In this document: in pieces, positions 4,737-7,096 of the stretch
Position numbering within the stretch: the first letter of the stretch is position 1
Layout: each line of letters opens with the position of its first letter
NCBI GenBank assembly: GCA_964359565.1
Contig: CAYHTN010000064.1
Span: 1-7,096 of the forward strand
Source: JAGOTP01 sp964359565
Lineage (GTDB): Bacteria > Patescibacteriota > Patescibacteriia > 2-12-FULL-60-25
Direction of reading: 5' to 3'
Length of the DNA stretch: 7,096 nucleotides
Made by a program: the position numbers and the translations under genes
Notes under the pieces: generated by a model
The model's database searches: none
Told to the model about the DNA's origin: nothing
Seen by the model: only the letters and a program-made list of their open reading frames with translations

Positions 4737-5972
4737 ATGATTTATTGGCGCGAACGTGGGCGTCGCGTGGTTTCGGCGGTGTTACCATGGATGCCGCTGG
4801 CATTGCCGCTGTATTTGATTCGGTTTCGGATTGGGGGATTACCGACGACACTTTTGGAATTGTTGTTGCTCGCGTTGCTCGCAACATTTACGTTTGCGGA
4901 AAGAACAGAGGGGTGGCAGAGGGGATGGGAACGGATGGGGAAGTGGCGAGGGGTCGTTGTCGCTTGGGTACTCGCGACGATCGTTGCGGTCGTAGCTGCT
5001 CCGCAGTTGTTTGCAGGGTTTGGGTTGTGGCGAGCGTATGTACTTGAACCCGTTCTCGTTTTTGTGGTCCTACAGGCGGTTCTTACAGAGGAATGGCAAC
5101 GACGACGATTGCAACGCTCGTTGCTTCTTATCGTTTTTCCGCTCGTCGCTTGGGCTCTGGTTCAGTTCATAACGGGTAAGGGAATCCCGCATCCTTGGGA
5201 TGTTTCGATCGCTGCTGGCCGGCGGGCAACAGGGCCGTACCCTTTTCCTAATGCGCTTGCCCTTTTTGTGACACCGATTGCGGCGTACGCGTTTGCCGCG
5301 TGGGTGCGTTATCCTCGACGCGTGTTATCGCTCATCACGTTTATCGTGAGCGTGATCGGCATTCTCCTCGTACGTAGTGACGGAGGACTCGTTGGTCTGC
5401 TCGCGGCGATGACGCTCACACTTCTGGGCGTTCGTTGGGGCAGATGGCTTGTGGCTGTAGGAACTACGGGTGTGATCGTTGTGCTCGGATTTATCCCTTC
5501 GATCCGAACAGCGCTTTGGCAGGAGCTTACATTTCAAGGCTGGTCGGGAAGAGTGCGGGTGTGGATGTGGACGGAGACGTGGCAGATGTTGAAAGACCAT
5601 TGGTTTTTTGGCGCAGGCTTTGGCGGGTATCCGACGGTATTTGATCCGTATCACAAGAAGCGCTTCATCGAAATATTTCAATATCCTCACACGATCGTTT
5701 TTAACTTCTGGAGCGAGACCGGCCTTCTAGGTCTCGTCGCGTTCGCGGGGATCATTCTGACTTGGATCAAAGAACGCTTACAGGTGTGGCGCAAACAACG
5801 CTATACGGATGCCATGATTTTTTTAGCCCCGCTTGTTGCTCTCCTTGTACACGGCTTGGTGGACGTGCCATATTTTAAGAACGATTTGGCGCTTCAATTT
5901 TGGATCTTTATGTTTCTCGCGCAGGCTGCTTTCCACAATAGGGTTGTTGACGCGGATCAAAAGGCTTGCTAG
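4737..5972 (+). CDS. O-antigen ligase/polymerase family membrane protein (Wzy_C domain)
   Basis: This 411-residue polytopic membrane protein has about ten or more hydrophobic segments. Family landmarks are present: RRATGPYPFPNALALF (162-177), RSDGGLVGLLAA (213-224), the large loop S-G-R-V-R-V-W (270-276) leading to F-F-G-A-G-F-G-G-Y (290-298), and Y-P-H318 followed by NFWSETGLLGLVAF (323-336). The last region carries HGLVDVPYFKND (372-383). These match WaaL/Wzy-type enzymes, which transfer or polymerise polyprenyl-linked glycans on the outer face of the membrane. Ligase and polymerase roles cannot be separated by sequence. In an organism without lipopolysaccharide it would act on capsule, teichoic-type or glycoprotein glycans. 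The ATG at 4737 follows an in-frame TAA at 4731-4733. GTAGGA lies rather far upstream, so ATG 4791 is an alternative start. Confidence 0.85.
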   Translation: MIYWRERGRRVVSAVLPWMPLALPLYLIRFRIGGLPTTLLELLLLALLATFTFAERTEGWQRGWERMGKWRGVVVAWVLATIVAVVAAPQLFAGFGLWRAYVLEPVLVFVVLQAVLTEEWQRRRLQRSLLLIVFPLVAWALVQFITGKGIPHPWDVSIAAGRRATGPYPFPNALALFVTPIAAYAFAAWVRYPRRVLSLITFIVSVIGILLVRSDGGLVGLLAAMTLTLLGVRWGRWLVAVGTTGVIVVLGFIPSIRTALWQELTFQGWSGRVRVWMWTETWQMLKDHWFFGAGFGGYPTVFDPYHKKRFIEIFQYPHTIVFNFWSETGLLGLVAFAGIILTWIKERLQVWRKQRYTDAMIFLAPLVALLVHGLVDVPYFKNDLALQFWIFMFLAQAAFHNRVVDADQKAC

Positions 5973-6067
5973 GTTACGAATATGTCTCGCACCAACGGCC
6001 TTATTATTAGCTTCATTATTCCCTGCTAACAGGCCGCTTTCGTGTTGTATCAGTGCAACGCACAAAT

Positions 6068-6089
6068 CCGGCCTTTCAGGGCCGGTTTT
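6068..6089 (+). terminator. Intrinsic terminator after the O-antigen ligase-like gene
   Basis: A 6-bp all-GC stem (6068-6073 with 6080-6085) with a 6-base loop is followed by TTTT and a T-rich run. An A-run just upstream allows partial function on the other strand. It ends only about 21 bases before the next ATG. The rest of 5973-6110 holds no gene; a small stem-loop pairs the ends of 6044-6059. Confidence 0.8.
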
Positions 6090-6110
6090 GTTTCTTCCTT
6101 TACTCTCTCT

Positions 6111-7096
6111 ATGACCGCTTCTCCCACTACCGCTTCTATCCTTGAGCTGGCTGAGAATCTCATCCGCTGTCGCTCTACCGCCGACCGTCCGGAGGAACTC
6201 ACGCATGTGATTGAGCTTGTTGAAAACTATTATAAAGACAATACGCGCGTACATGTGAAACGGTATGAACGTAACGGCAAGCCCTCGATCGTCGTTTCTA
6301 CCCATGACACCAAGACCCCAGATATCTTGCTCATGGGGCATCTCGATGTTGTGCCCGCCGGTGACGAAATGTTCACCCCAGTGCGTACGGCGGAGGGCAG
6401 ATTCATCGGTCGTGGCGCGTGTGATATGAAAACGGAAGACGCCATTCTCATGGAGTTACTGCGTGATCTCAGTCAGATCGAGCATCCGCCTTCGCTTGCG
6501 CTCATGCTCACGACCGATGAAGAGATCGGCGGATACGATGGAGCGAAATATCTCATTCAAGAAGAAGGATATCGACCAAAGCTCGCGCTGGTCCCCGATG
6601 GCGGAGAGGTGATTCATGAATTCATTTGTTGGAACAAAGGCATCATTCATTTTTGCCTGAATGCAAAGGGAGTGCCGGCACATGCATCGACACCTTGGGT
6701 GGGAGAGAACGCTATTGAAAAACTCATGACAGGAATTCAAGCAGTGTTAAAACTCTTCCCCGTGACGACTGATCCGGATCGTTGGTATACGAGCGTGAAT
6801 ATCGGCACGATTCAAGGCGGAAAAGCACGAAATGCAGTTCCGCACGAAGCGATCGCCGAAGTCGATCTCCGTTATCCAGAAACGGAAAACCCCGATGAGC
6901 TTCTCGAGCGGATGAAACAAGCCTTGCCAGTCGGAGTGACCCTCGAAGTTTTGCTCAAAGAACGTTCGAGTCAGACATCGCTCACGCATCCGGCGGTTGA
7001 AACGTATAAAGAACTCGTGCGATCACATACGAAGTGCGAGCCACTCATCACGAAAAGTCAGAGCGGTCATGATGGGCGCTTTTTGCCTGAGTGGGG
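6111..7096 (+). CDS. M20 family zinc metallopeptidase (ArgE/DapE/carboxypeptidase type), 3' end cut by the window
   Basis: The frame stays open from ATG 6111 to the window end (328 codons), with the C-terminus missing. M20 landmarks are present: M-G-H77-L-D79-V-V-P (first zinc ligand and its aspartate), G-R-G-A-C-D105-M-K (bridging aspartate), T-D-E137-E138-I-G-G (catalytic glutamate and zinc ligand), V-P-D163-G-G (zinc ligand), and A-H191-A-S in the dimerisation/lid domain that starts near residue 175. S-Q-S-G-H-D-G-R-F (316-324) corresponds to the GG-T-SDGRF region before the last histidine ligand, which lies outside the window. The enzyme removes an acyl or amino-acid group by zinc hydrolysis. 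Deacylase, desuccinylase and dipeptidase roles cannot be separated, and no lysine or arginine pathway gene is nearby. No Shine-Dalgarno site precedes the ATG, only a pyrimidine tract. Confidence 0.9.
   Translation, partial: MTASPTTASILELAENLIRCRSTADRPEELTHVIELVENYYKDNTRVHVKRYERNGKPSIVVSTHDTKTPDILLMGHLDVVPAGDEMFTPVRTAEGRFIGRGACDMKTEDAILMELLRDLSQIEHPPSLALMLTTDEEIGGYDGAKYLIQEEGYRPKLALVPDGGEVIHEFICWNKGIIHFCLNAKGVPAHASTPWVGENAIEKLMTGIQAVLKLFPVTTDPDRWYTSVNIGTIQGGKARNAVPHEAIAEVDLRYPETENPDELLERMKQALPVGVTLEVLLKERSSQTSLTHPAVETYKELVRSHTKCEPLITKSQSGHDGRFLPEW

Noticed and set aside
4471..4887. 138-codon minus-strand ORF
   Set aside because: It crosses the nuclease 3' end, the right arm and the O-antigen ligase start; its readable part is repeat translation.

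Overview
The window has two parts of different composition. Bases 1 to about 890 are very GC-rich: 45 of 60 bases are G or C in 481-540, and all of the first 30 codons of the gene at 92 end in G or C. The rest is near 50% GC or lower (24 of 60 in 1381-1440, mixed third positions). The first part looks like a high-GC bacterium (myxobacterial or actinobacterial style; not resolved). The second part suggests a Candidate Phyla Radiation (Patescibacteria)-like genome, judged only from weak or absent Shine-Dalgarno sites before several genes, structured intergenic repeats and the gene mix. The change is abrupt and lies between genes, so a chimeric contig is at least as likely as gene transfer.

Layout: 92-787 encodes a four-helix membrane protein with a Pro-rich, Cys-containing tail, followed by a hairpin. 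Bases 890-1232 hold no gene. They carry a 33-bp inverted repeat pair enclosing a REP-like hairpin and a perfect 26-bp palindrome. Bases 1233-2834 encode a GT-C type membrane glycosyltransferase. Bases 2835-3199 are a gene-free convergent region with a promoter-like site, consecutive hairpins (a possible small RNA) and an 18-bp inverted repeat. On the minus strand, 3930-3200 is a two-gene operon: a small unknown protein coupled by a 4-base overlap to a ferritin-like diiron protein. Bases 4021-4696 form a cassette in which a DUF559 (Vsr-like) endonuclease gene sits between inverted repeat arms of about 100 bp, each containing a hairpin. Bases 4737-5972 encode an O-antigen ligase/polymerase family protein. 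A terminator follows, and the 5' part of an M20 family metallopeptidase runs off the window end from 6111.

The GT-C enzyme and the O-antigen ligase-like protein both fit cell-surface glycan assembly, but they are separated by the minus-strand operon and the nuclease cassette, so they are not one operon. The most unusual item is the nuclease cassette. Its layout recalls REP elements flanking their RAYT transposase, but with an unrelated nuclease fold, and a related inverted pair without a nuclease appears to lie at 945-1187.
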